The notes below the pieces were generated by a model. The model searched no databases, was not told where the DNA came from, and was given only the letters and a program-made list of their open reading frames with translations. A program made the translations under genes and the position numbers. A stretch of DNA of 64,000 nucleotides from Peribacillus frigoritolerans (GTDB taxonomy: Bacteria > Bacillota > Bacilli > Bacillales > DSM-1321): assembly GCF_040250305.1 (NCBI RefSeq), contig NZ_CP158190.1, forward strand, positions 1,954,001-2,018,000, in the 5' to 3' direction. Positions 17,800 to 25,497 of this stretch are shown here, piece after piece (positions within the stretch are counted from its first letter, which is position 1; each line of letters starts with the position of its first letter).

Positions 17800-18812
17800 T
17801 GAGCTATGTAACCATCGATCAAGTGACTAAGGGGTATGAAAATCAAGTCGTTTTAAATGACATTTCTTTAACATTAAAAAAAGGAGAATTTGCTACACTT
17901 CTTGGGCAAAGCGGATGCGGAAAAAGTACATTATTACGTTCCATTGCGGGGCTTGAAGGTGTTGATGTAGGAAGAATCTTAATTGATGGAAAAGATATTA
18001 CTAATTTATCACCGCGTCAGCGTGAAGTCGGTATGGTGTTTCAGTCTTATGCGCTTTTCCCGAATATGACCGTTTTTGACAATATCGCGTACGGCCTTAA
18101 AATGAAGAAGGTAAAAAATATTAAATCAAGAGTGAAAAAGATGATTGATATGGTTGATTTAATAGGAAAAGAAGAGTCTTATCCTCATCAGTTATCTGGC
18201 GGACAACAGCAGAGGGTTGCACTTGCCCGAGCGCTTGTCATGGAGCCAAAAGTACTGCTTCTGGATGAGCCGTTAAGCGCATTGGATGCTAAAATTAGAA
18301 AAAGTCTGCAAAAAGAATTAAAGAGAATACAGAAAGAATTAGATATTACAACTATTTTTGTTACTCATGATCAGGAAGAAGCAATGACGATGTCTGATAG
18401 AATTTTTGTCATGAATAAAGGAAAAGTTGTACAATCTGGTTCTCCATCAGAAATTTATACTTCTCCAGTCAATACATTTGTTGCAAAATTTATCGGAAAT
18501 TATAATGTTTGTAATATGGAAGTTTTTCATAAACTTGTTCGCAGCACAGAATTAAAAGGGAATGAGGTCGCCATTCGTCCTGAAGTTTTACAATTAGTTT
18601 CTGTTGTTGAGGATAGCTTGGATTTACAAGAGAACTGGGGAATTAAAGGGTTTATTAAAGATATTACTATGACAGGGAATGTTTTAAGATATGAAGTAGA
18701 AACAGAGGAGTCCGCTTTCCTTGTAGACTATCTTCACCACCGAGGGAAAATGTTTGAGCAAGGAGCACGCGTTCAAATTCTTGTACCGAAGAAAGAATGC
18801 ATTATTTTATAA
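17799..18812 (+). CDS. ABC transporter ATP-binding protein (PotA/FbpC-like)
   Basis: The ATPase has 337 residues. Walker A is GQSGCGKST at 36-44, the signature LSGGQ at 132-136, Walker B LLLDEP at 153-158 and the switch His lies in VTHDQEEA. A C-terminal TOBE-like regulatory region of about 100 residues follows, as in the polyamine, iron and phosphonate importers. It overlaps the second permease by one base, so one mRNA probably makes the whole importer. The domain order is normal and nothing appears truncated. Confidence 0.92.
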   Translation: MSYVTIDQVTKGYENQVVLNDISLTLKKGEFATLLGQSGCGKSTLLRSIAGLEGVDVGRILIDGKDITNLSPRQREVGMVFQSYALFPNMTVFDNIAYGLKMKKVKNIKSRVKKMIDMVDLIGKEESYPHQLSGGQQQRVALARALVMEPKVLLLDEPLSALDAKIRKSLQKELKRIQKELDITTIFVTHDQEEAMTMSDRIFVMNKGKVVQSGSPSEIYTSPVNTFVAKFIGNYNVCNMEVFHKLVRSTELKGNEVAIRPEVLQLVSVVEDSLDLQENWGIKGFIKDITMTGNVLRYEVETEESAFLVDYLHHRGKMFEQGARVQILVPKKECIIL

Positions 18813-18839
18813 ATTATTAATGATCATGGGGGAAGAGAT

Positions 18840-19622
18840 ATGTCTGTTTTGCCAGAAGAAAGAAAGAATGAAATTTTAAAAGAACTTAACAAAATGGGAA
18901 AAGTAAAAGTTATAGAATTAGTTGATCAATTTAATGTTTCAGAGGAAACGATTCGACGCGATTTGATGATATTAGAGGAAAAGGGACTGTTAAAGAGGGT
19001 TTACGGTGGAGCGATTAAAACAGTCTTTGAATTTGAGGAGCCTCCATTTACACAGCGTACAACGGTGAATCAAGAAGCGAAAATCAAGGTTGGGAAAAAA
19101 GCAGTGGAACTCATTTCCAACGGAGATGTGATTGCCATTGATGTAGGTACAACCATGCTAGAATTTGCCCAGTGTATTGAAAATAAAAAGGACATTACGA
19201 TTTTAACCAATTCTCTTCCTGTGTCGTCTGTGTTAACCGAATTGCTCAATCAAAATAAGTTTACAGGACAAATTCTATTACTGGGAGGACAAATTGATCC
19301 AAAGCATCAATCTATATGCGGGGGTCTCACTGAACAAATGTTAAATCAATTTAATATTGATAAAGCGTTCATTTCAGCTGGTGGTGTTTCCATTCAAAGT
19401 GGTGTTAGTAATTATCATTTACGTGAAACATTAGTTTCACGCAAGATGGTCGAGGTATCAAAGCAAGTTATATTGCTAACGGATTACTCTAAAATTGGTG
19501 TCGACACCTTTTGTAAAGTTTGTCCTCTAGAAAAAGTAGATGTGATTGTCTGCGAGCAACCATTTCCAGAGGAATGGAGAAATGATTCAAGATTAGAGGA
19601 AGTCAATTGGATTCAAGCATAG
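18840..19622 (+). CDS. DeoR/GlpR-family transcriptional regulator
   Basis: The regulator has 260 residues, with the DeoR helix-turn-helix at the start (ELVDQFNVSEETIRRDLMIL and KRVYGGAI) and a C-terminal sugar-phosphate sensor domain containing IAIDVGTTMLEFA and ILTNSLPV. DeoR proteins usually sense phosphorylated sugars or related intermediates. It lies 27 bases after the ATPase, so it is probably part of the same operon and controls it, perhaps through the direct repeat at 13971. Its presence supports a phosphorylated substrate or intermediate. Confidence 0.87.
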   Translation: MSVLPEERKNEILKELNKMGKVKVIELVDQFNVSEETIRRDLMILEEKGLLKRVYGGAIKTVFEFEEPPFTQRTTVNQEAKIKVGKKAVELISNGDVIAIDVGTTMLEFAQCIENKKDITILTNSLPVSSVLTELLNQNKFTGQILLLGGQIDPKHQSICGGLTEQMLNQFNIDKAFISAGGVSIQSGVSNYHLRETLVSRKMVEVSKQVILLTDYSKIGVDTFCKVCPLEKVDVIVCEQPFPEEWRNDSRLEEVNWIQA

Positions 19623-19712
19623 CCCATAAAAGGATATATCGAGATGGAAGAGGCAGGTAAAAAAGCTAGAAAGAAAATTTAATAGATAGAATGAGAAAAG
19701 GAGCTATATAGC

Positions 19713-20585
19713 ATGAGTTTCATTGCGATAGATTTAGACGGAACATTATTAAACGACCAGAATGAAATTAGTGAAGAAAATATAAAGGCGATTCAATATG
19801 CCCAAGATAGAGGCTTTGAAATAGTTATTTCAACAGGACGGGCTTATTTTGACGTTCAAACAATTTGTGAAAAAGCCGGGATTTCTCCATTTGTAATCGG
19901 GACAAATGGCGCAACCATTCATTCAAAAAGCGCAAAGTGCATTTCTTCTATTACGATAACAAAAGATCGTGTCGAATCTATTCTCCAATGGTTAGATGAA
20001 CGGAATTATTATTACGAAGTGTTCACTGATAAAGCCATCTATACTCTTAAAAAGGGAAGAGAACATTTCCAAAATGAGATTAAAAGTTTGAAAAGCGCAG
20101 ATTTGAATACAGATATTAAAGAATTAGTTGAAATAGCGGAAAGGCAATTTGACCAGTTTGGATATGTTTTAGTTGAAAACTATCATGATATCTTAAAACA
20201 GGAGGAAGAATTCCATAACATTTTAGCATGTTCTTTTGATGAAAATAAATTAGAGGAAGCCTGGAACCAATTCAAAAAGTTTGATGAGTTGATGGTCGTT
20301 TCATCTGCTGATCATAACATTGAAATTACTAGTAAAAGAGCTTCAAAAGGAATGGCCCTTGAAAAATTGGCTTTCTTGATGAATGGCTCATTAGATAAGG
20401 CTATGGCAATCGGGGACAGCAACAATGATTTATCCATGTTTCAGAAAGTTGGATACAGCGTAGCGATGGGAAATGCAAAAGATGTCATAAAAAATGCTTG
20501 TACAACGACAACCCTTAAAAATGATGAAAATGGGGTAGCTTATGCGATTTATCGATATATGGAGAACTTCGTGGTTCAAAAATAA
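19713..20585 (+). CDS. Cof-type HAD-IIB phosphatase
   Basis: This is a sugar-phosphatase-like HAD enzyme of 290 residues. Motif I is DLDGTLLND with Asp7 and Asp9. A C2-type cap follows, and motif IV lies in AIGDSNNDLSMF. Cof/YidA-type enzymes dephosphorylate small phosphate esters such as sugar phosphates or phosphorylated cofactors. It sits 90 bases after the DeoR gene at the end of the importer operon, with its own AAAAGGAG site. The operon therefore encodes two unrelated phosphohydrolases with an importer. Confidence 0.87.
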   Translation: MSFIAIDLDGTLLNDQNEISEENIKAIQYAQDRGFEIVISTGRAYFDVQTICEKAGISPFVIGTNGATIHSKSAKCISSITITKDRVESILQWLDERNYYYEVFTDKAIYTLKKGREHFQNEIKSLKSADLNTDIKELVEIAERQFDQFGYVLVENYHDILKQEEEFHNILACSFDENKLEEAWNQFKKFDELMVVSSADHNIEITSKRASKGMALEKLAFLMNGSLDKAMAIGDSNNDLSMFQKVGYSVAMGNAKDVIKNACTTTTLKNDENGVAYAIYRYMENFVVQK

Positions 20586-20614
20586 GTGTCAATGCCAAAG
20601 GGGAGAGCGATAAA

Positions 20615-20944
20615 ATGGCATGGATATATATCATAATGGCAGGACTTTTGGAAATTGTCTGGGTGATTGGTCTTAAATATTCACACGGATTCACCAAAAT
20701 TATACCTAGTATATTTACGGTAGTTATTATAATCTTTAGTTTCTTTTTACTTTCAAAAGCTTTACATTCAATACCCTTAGGAACTGGTTACGCCATTTTC
20801 ACTGGATTGGGAACGGTGGGAACTGTAGTAACTGGGATGCTTTTTTTGGGTGAGACCATTAATCCACTGAAAGTATTTTTTATGGCTTTAATGATATTGG
20901 GGATGATTGGAATAAAAGTCCATCCAGCACAACCTAAACATTAA
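20615..20944 (+). CDS. Small multidrug resistance (SMR) protein, first of a pair
   Basis: The protein has 109 residues and four transmembrane helices, with Glu in helix 1 (AGLLEIVWVIGLKYSHGF) as the proton and substrate site and the GTGYAIFTGLGTVGTV motif in helix 3. WVIGLK is typical of YkkC/SugE-like subunits. It is followed 30 bases later by a second SMR gene, so a heterodimeric pump for guanidinium or quaternary amines is likely. GGGGAGAG precedes the ATG. There are only 30 bases after the HAD gene and no guanidine riboswitch sequence is visible, so expression may depend on read-through. Confidence 0.87.
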   Translation: MAWIYIIMAGLLEIVWVIGLKYSHGFTKIIPSIFTVVIIIFSFFLLSKALHSIPLGTGYAIFTGLGTVGTVVTGMLFLGETINPLKVFFMALMILGMIGIKVHPAQPKH

Positions 20945-20974
20945 AGGAAATGAACTGATATAGGGGATGATTCA

Positions 20975-21295
20975 ATGGCTTGGTTTTTTCTTATTATTGC
21001 CGGATTTGCCGAAATCGGTAGTGTTATAAGCCTGAAACGTGCAGACGGCTTTAAAAAATTGCTCCCCTCTGTAGCGTGTCTTTTTTTGGGGAGTTTAAGC
21101 TTTTATTTTCTATCCTTGTCATTAACTTCTCTTCCAGTGGGGACTGCCTATGCAATATGGACCAGTATCGGCTCTGTTGGAAGTGTTTTAGCAGGAATGA
21201 TCTTCTTTAATGAACCTAGAAGCTTAAGATTAAACCTATTCATTATGTGTATCATTGCAGGGGCTATAGGCATCAAAATCACTTCTGGACATTAA
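20975..21295 (+). CDS. Small multidrug resistance (SMR) protein, second of a pair
   Basis: The protein has 106 residues and four helices. The conserved Glu in helix 1 lies in AGFAEIGSVISLKRADGF, and helix 3 has GTAYAIWTSIGSVGSV. The helix 1 motif differs from its neighbour (no WVxGLK), as in paired SMR systems where the two subunits take opposite orientations. The ribosome site is GGGGATG. A hairpin follows the stop. Confidence 0.87.
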   Translation: MAWFFLIIAGFAEIGSVISLKRADGFKKLLPSVACLFLGSLSFYFLSLSLTSLPVGTAYAIWTSIGSVGSVLAGMIFFNEPRSLRLNLFIMCIIAGAIGIKITSGH

Positions 21296-21332
21296 ACTAA
21301 AAAAAATGCCCTTTAATTTTAGACTAATAGTT

Positions 21333-21360
21333 GACTCCCGTAAGGTGCGGGAGTCATTCT
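21333..21360 (+). terminator. Terminator after the SMR pair
   Basis: GACTCCCG (21333-21340) pairs with CGGGAGTC (21348-21355) around a 7-base loop. The following ATTCTATTT is T-rich but mixed. Confidence 0.6.
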
Positions 21361-21439
21361 ATTTAGGCTCCATTGGTAAAGAATTGTTTTCTTCCATATA
21401 CACTTAAATTGATTAGTATAACTATTCAAAATTAACCAA

Positions 21440-21649
21440 AATGATATGTTAAGCGGACCGGTAGAAATAAGTTGTGCAACAGTTTCTATAGCCTGCTTAG
21501 TTGGATATGCTCCTTCTATGTTTGTATTTATTCTTTATGGAAGCATGTTAGGTCGATCACCAGCAATCAAAGGGTTTATTATAAGCAGCTTAGTTAAAAT
21601 CGCAAACAACAAGAAAAAAGAAACCAACAAAATTTCCAAAAAAACTTAA
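21440..21649 (+). pseudogene. Fragment of an MFS transporter
   Basis: An ATG at 21446 gives about 67 residues: MLSGPVEISCATVSIACLVG, YAPSMFVFILYGSMLGRSPA and a lysine-rich end. The run of two hydrophobic segments with YAP-x-MF and YGxxL resembles one helix pair near the C-terminal half of MFS transporters. There is no ribosome site, and neither the preceding nor following helices are present. It is probably a leftover of a deleted transporter gene just upstream of the sugar-isomerase gene. Confidence 0.4.
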
Positions 21650-21673
21650 TGCTTAATTAAAGGTGGGGAAAAA

Positions 21674-22624
21674 ATGAAAATTGGATTAGAAACAGAAAGC
21701 TATCACTTGCAATTTATTACGGGTCGAATGGATATTTTCGGTTTTATCAGAAAAACAGCTGAATTGGGATTAGACGGAGTCATGATCAATATTGTTCCAT
21801 GGCCAGGGTTGTCAGGATGGGGTACATTAGAATCATTTGAGCCGGAATATTTAGAGAAAGTAAGAAAAGAAATTCAAAAGTATGGATTTTTCGCTGAAAT
21901 AGACACAAATGGAAGCGATCCGGAACATCTAAAAAAGGTCATTGAAGCAGCACATAGAATCGGAGCGGATGTGATTCGCACGTATACATGCTTAGGAGAG
22001 TATGATCCGGAAAGATTGAAAAAAGCACCAGGAGATATTAAACAAATTGTACCATTATTAGAGAAATACAGGATAAAACTAGCTGTGGAAAATCATGAGG
22101 AAGAATTAACAGATGAGGTTATCCAAATTATAAATGAAGTCAACAGCCCTTGGGTTAGCGCTCATTGTGATGTGGGCAACGGAATGATGGCATGGGAGGA
22201 TCCGGTTGAAGCTGTAAGAAAATTAGCGCCATATGCATTCACAACCCATTTTAAAGATCATATTATCATTCATGACGGCGAGGATTATAGGGTATGTGGT
22301 GTACCAGTAGGGACAGGTAATATTGATACAGAAGAGTGTTTTAAAATACTGGTTGAGAAATCTACCCTAACTAGAATCAACGTTGAAATGTGTTTTCCAT
22401 ATGCCATCAATTTTAAGAGAGAGCTTGGTGCTGGCGGAGTCTTTGCGGTTGGAGAAGGAGCTTTCAAAGTTGAACAACCTCCTTATGATTTAAGTGTCAT
22501 TAAACCATTGGATTACTATTATCCTCCAAAAGAACTTTTAGAACAAATGATTGAAGATCAAGAAAAAGGTACAGTACAATCGGTTAAGTATACCCTTGCC
22601 TTACGCGATAAATATTGCCGATAA
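21674..22624 (+). CDS. Sugar phosphate isomerase/epimerase family protein (TIM barrel)
   Basis: The protein has 316 residues and belongs to the AP-endonuclease-2-like TIM-barrel superfamily. N-terminal strand and helix: LETESYHLQFITGRMDIFGF. Metal-ligand candidates lie in LAVENHEEELTDEVI (Glu/His), SAHCDVGNGM (Asp/His), FTTHFKDH and INVEMCFPY. A clear GGTGGGG ribosome site precedes the ATG. It stands alone, with no sugar kinase or transporter beside it apart from a possible MFS remnant, so the substrate is open. Members act on xylose-like sugars, keto-acids or inositols. Confidence 0.75.
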   Translation: MKIGLETESYHLQFITGRMDIFGFIRKTAELGLDGVMINIVPWPGLSGWGTLESFEPEYLEKVRKEIQKYGFFAEIDTNGSDPEHLKKVIEAAHRIGADVIRTYTCLGEYDPERLKKAPGDIKQIVPLLEKYRIKLAVENHEEELTDEVIQIINEVNSPWVSAHCDVGNGMMAWEDPVEAVRKLAPYAFTTHFKDHIIIHDGEDYRVCGVPVGTGNIDTEECFKILVEKSTLTRINVEMCFPYAINFKRELGAGGVFAVGEGAFKVEQPPYDLSVIKPLDYYYPPKELLEQMIEDQEKGTVQSVKYTLALRDKYCR

Positions 22625-22896
22625 ATAATATGTTGAAGCAGGAGGATGCCTTATATTATCCCATAATCCAATGTTAGTTTTTCGAAATAGCTGATTGTTG
22701 TATAATTTTGTTCAAATAAAGATGTTTTAAATTATTGCAGCAGTTCCAGCTGATACTTGCTATTGGGTTGATAGAGAGACTCTTTTGATTGCCAACATTA
22801 CTGTCACTTTGCCGCGAATTCCGACACACTGTTCTTTAATAAGTGTCGCATGTCTTGTTAAAGTAACGGATACGCAGTTCATTATGACTTTAACCA

Positions 22897-22928
22897 GCCC
22901 CTCTCGATTAAGAGAGGGGCTTTATCTT
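22897..22928 (+). terminator. Terminator, copy of the GAGAGGGG hairpin
   Basis: GCCCCTCTC (22897-22905) pairs with GAGAGGGGC (22912-22920) around GATTAA and is followed by TTTATCTT. It lies between the isomerase gene and convergent mscL. The same hairpin design occurs at 23768, 24292 and 62941. The 22625-22896 stretch before it holds no gene I can support. Confidence 0.75.
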
Positions 22929-22939
22929 ATTCTCAATAC

Positions 22940-23338
22940 TTATGATGTTTCATCCTGCCGTGAATTTTTTTGTAAAAGATCACGGATTTCCTTTAAATAT
23001 TGCTCGGATGCCGGTACCGCTTCCAATACCTCTTCCTCGTTCGCTTGTTTTTTTCTAATAAGAGAATTCGCTACCTTCATAAACATGAAAATCGCAAACG
23101 AAATGATCAAGAAATCAATCACAGCTTGGATAAATTCACCGTATTGAACTACTGCGTTTCCAACTGTAATCTTTAACGAAGAAAGATTGATCCCCCCTAA
23201 TAAAATTCCTATTAGCGGTGTGATAATATTATTGACTAGTGATGAAACGATCTTCCCAAAAGCAGCACCCATTACTACAGCTATTGCAAGTTCGAGAACG
23301 TTTCCTTTGGTAATAAACTCCCTGAATTCCTTTATCAT
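22940..23338 (-). CDS. mscL: Large-conductance mechanosensitive channel
   Basis: The protein has 132 residues. It opens with the amphipathic N-terminal helix and TM1 of MscL (EFREFITKGNVLELAIAVVM and GAAFGKIVSSLVNNIITPLI), a periplasmic loop, TM2 (FIQAVIDFLIISFAIFMFMK) and a cytoplasmic helix. Length is normal for the family. It releases solutes when membrane tension rises during hypo-osmotic shock. An AAAGGTG ribosome site precedes the ATG. It is a monocistronic unit converging on the isomerase gene. Confidence 0.97.
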   Translation of the reverse strand: MIKEFREFITKGNVLELAIAVVMGAAFGKIVSSLVNNIITPLIGILLGGINLSSLKITVGNAVVQYGEFIQAVIDFLIISFAIFMFMKVANSLIRKKQANEEEVLEAVPASEQYLKEIRDLLQKNSRQDETS

Positions 23339-23700
23339 CGTAACTACACCTTTCTTTTTTCAATTGATAAAAGCATATCAGAAACATGGTGAAAATTGAA
23401 TAGTGTAAGAGGCATCCATAATTCAAAAGATAGGACCATCCATCCGTTTAATCATTTGAATCCGTTAATATAATGCAATGGCGGCACTCCGATCAAAGGA
23501 GATAGAATGCAATTTTCCATTCGAAACCATTAAAGAGCCGTTATAATAGCAGGTCTTATTGTAGAATTATTTAAGAATGGTCAGGGAACAAAGCAAAAAA
23601 GTGATTTAAGGCAGAGCGGGGACGACTAAGGCGACAATTTTCAATGTCTAGAAGGCAGGTAAAGCCGTTCTCATCAACTTGAGGAAGGGGGTGAATATAA
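23339..23700. other. Gap upstream of mscL without a recognisable gene
   Basis: I see no supported coding region here beyond the mscL promoter region at its left end. The right end carries AGGAAGGGGGTG, a strong ribosome site belonging to the tiny ORF at 23701. Confidence 0.4.
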
Positions 23701-23805
23701 ATGTATTCTTTTGGCGATAATTATATTATTGTACTACCCCCTAAGTGGTACTCCTCCATTGTTAAAAGCCCTTCTCTTAATCGAGAGGGGTTTTTTTTGT
23801 GTTAA
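23701..23805 (+). CDS. Very small ORF, possible decayed YjcZ-like spore protein
   Basis: An excellent ribosome site (AGGAAGGGGGTG) 7 bases upstream of an ATG starts a 34-codon frame, MYSFGDNYIIVLPPKWYSSI and onward. The first dozen residues resemble the start of YjcZ-family sporulation peptides (glycine and aromatic residues, then the hydrophobic run IIVL), but the hydrophobic tail is replaced. The last third of the frame runs through a terminator hairpin. It may be a frameshifted or truncated spore peptide gene. Confidence 0.35.
   Translation: MYSFGDNYIIVLPPKWYSSIVKSPSLNREGFFLC
23768..23798 (+). terminator. Terminator, copy of the GAGAGGGG hairpin
   Basis: GCCCTTCTC (23768-23776), loop TTAATC, GAGAGGGG (23783-23790), then eight T residues. 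The T tract makes it the strongest of the four copies. It overlaps the tail of the tiny ORF. Confidence 0.8.
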
Positions 23806-23924
23806 TTTTTATATTCGGGATACTGTGCGGCACTCAAAAGGGAAGTGTGTATCGACCTTTTTGAAGATAAAGGAGGATTTTACGTTTCGTTTGAAGAATG
23901 TTTTGACGAATGGGGGTGGAATAA

Positions 23925-24275
23925 TTGCGACATGAAATTGAACAGGATTTAACTAAAGAAGATATTTTTAGAATGATTGTTAAGCACCTTGATGTATTTC
24001 CATTGACTAGTGTAGAGGCAATCAGAGAAGTGATCAGAAGTTCATTAAATCAAAGAGGCTTGATAGGGGGGATAACCAAACAAACAGGAGCCGCTTCTTT
24101 AACATTTAACCGGAAAATATCAGACCAAGATATCCAATTCATAAATGACTGTATTTGTGATCTATTAAATAGCCGCATTATCCAACCTGGTATTAATGAT
24201 GATAATCTGGATTTACCATGGATTTCTGTATCTGATAAAGAGAAACTTAAAACATTGGTGAACTCACTGTCTTAA
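23925..24275 (+). CDS. Hypothetical protein
   Basis: The protein has 116 residues from a TTG start (MRHEIEQDLTKEDIFRMIVK), with GGGGGTGG 6 bases upstream supporting that start. It is soluble and mostly helical. Features include VEAIREVIRSSLNQRGLIGG, TKQTGAASLTFNRKISDQDI and a C-terminal segment with LPWISVSDKEK. I do not recognise a family and the neighbours give no clue. A terminator of the recurring GAGAGGGG type follows the stop, which supports a genuine gene. Confidence 0.6.
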   Translation: MRHEIEQDLTKEDIFRMIVKHLDVFPLTSVEAIREVIRSSLNQRGLIGGITKQTGAASLTFNRKISDQDIQFINDCICDLLNSRIIQPGINDDNLDLPWISVSDKEKLKTLVNSLS

Positions 24276-24291
24276 CTTTTTACATATAAAA

Positions 24292-24315
24292 GCCCTTCTC
24301 TAAATCGAGAGGGGC
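24292..24315 (+). terminator. Terminator, copy of the GAGAGGGG hairpin
   Basis: GCCCTTCTC (24292-24300), loop TAAATC, GAGAGGGGC (24307-24315), followed by ATATTTTA. It closes the hypothetical gene. Confidence 0.65.
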
Positions 24316-24387
24316 ATATTTTAGGTTAGAATTTCTTTATCCGGTAATTTCAATTTTCTATATCCTTCATACTCAATTAATTGCATT

Positions 24388-25209
24388 TTAACCTGTAAGA
24401 TGGGATTCAAACATATCAATAATTTCAAGGAAACGTTCGGCCTCACGGAAAACGTGATCAGCCAATAGTGGATGAATGATGCTCTTGATTTTGCATTCTT
24501 CGATTAAATCTCTGGCGGTTTTCTTAAAGTCTCGAAGTGATACTACGGAAACACGGTTCTGATCTAGAAATTGATCCAGAAGAGGGGCCGTCTGAGATTG
24601 CGGTTTCATGGACTCTAAGTCTACGGCTTGAAAGACTAATTGATCAAAATCATTACTAAAGTTTCGCGCCATATCCACCAGCTTTCTTTCCGATGGATCA
24701 AGGAGATGTCCAATGAATTTTGCATGATCCGCCATTATTCTTAAAAAGAAAACATTTTCCTTGATGATGGCATCTGCAAGTGGTTTCAATTTACCTTCAT
24801 TTAATTCTATTAATCGTTTTCTAAAATAATTGGCTTCTCTGCTTGTATGGTCGACTAGAAGTGGGAAGTTGTTTGCACCAGGCAGTTTACAGGTGAGTAT
24901 TAATCCTAATACCTTCCTTTTAAACAAAAATATGCCTGTGGCAGCTTGTTGCACCTCCGCGTTAAATCTCCTGATCTGTTCTGGATCAGCTTGATTTGTA
25001 AATGAATGGGATTGCTGTTCTATCCGTTCAAATATAAGATAAAACTGATTAGCTTCCTCAATTAGCTGTGTATCTTCACATCTAAAACCTAGTCTCAGAA
25101 ATAACGAGTGTTCCTTCATTATTCTTGACCAAAAACGAATCTCATCTAAAGAGCGTTCAACAAACATTCCAGAGTTTTTCCTCATAGCTTCCTGTGTGTT
25201 CTCACTCAT
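24388..25209 (-). CDS. DUF2935 family protein
   Basis: The protein has 273 residues and is all-helical, built from two similar halves. The first half has SLDEIRFWSRIMKEHSLFLR and the second ENVFFLRIMADHAKFIGHLL; both carry the family's E-x-x-FW or FFLRIMxxH(A/S)xF pattern of Glu and His that suggests a ferritin-like metal centre. DUF2935 proteins are widespread in Bacillus, of unknown function. AGAGGGGG precedes the ATG. It is transcribed alone, convergent with the hypothetical gene. Confidence 0.85.
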   Translation of the reverse strand: MSENTQEAMRKNSGMFVERSLDEIRFWSRIMKEHSLFLRLGFRCEDTQLIEEANQFYLIFERIEQQSHSFTNQADPEQIRRFNAEVQQAATGIFLFKRKVLGLILTCKLPGANNFPLLVDHTSREANYFRKRLIELNEGKLKPLADAIIKENVFFLRIMADHAKFIGHLLDPSERKLVDMARNFSNDFDQLVFQAVDLESMKPQSQTAPLLDQFLDQNRVSVVSLRDFKKTARDLIEECKIKSIIHPLLADHVFREAERFLEIIDMFESHLTG

Positions 25210-25436
25210 AACTAAGGCCCCCTCTTAAAACATAACCATCATTCAATCTTATTAACAAGGGGTCATTAGTATTCTGCTTAATTTGTAAATCAAATCATTT
25301 ACTAATATCCTTTTGGCACCTCAAACCAATTGGTTCTTGATGACCAAGGTGTGTAAAATTTCCTGAACGATCGGAGACTGTACTTTCTTAGATATTCTAT
25401 AATACTTCGGCAGGACTCCAGGGTAATATCTAAGAA

Positions 25437-25466
25437 AACCCTTAGAATTAATTCATTCTAAGGGTT
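25437..25466 (-). terminator. Terminator of vmlR
   Basis: AACCCTTAGAAT (25437-25448) pairs perfectly with ATTCTAAGGGTT (25455-25466); on the minus strand a T-rich stretch follows. It lies 32 bases past the vmlR stop. Confidence 0.75.
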
Positions 25467-25497
25467 ATCATCCAGCACATTAAGTTACAGTTGATAA

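Noticed and set aside
20586..20614. Guanidine riboswitch before the SMR pair
   Set aside because: Only 29 bases separate the HAD stop and the SMR start, too short for a ykkC-type riboswitch, and no conserved ACGR-type loop is visible.
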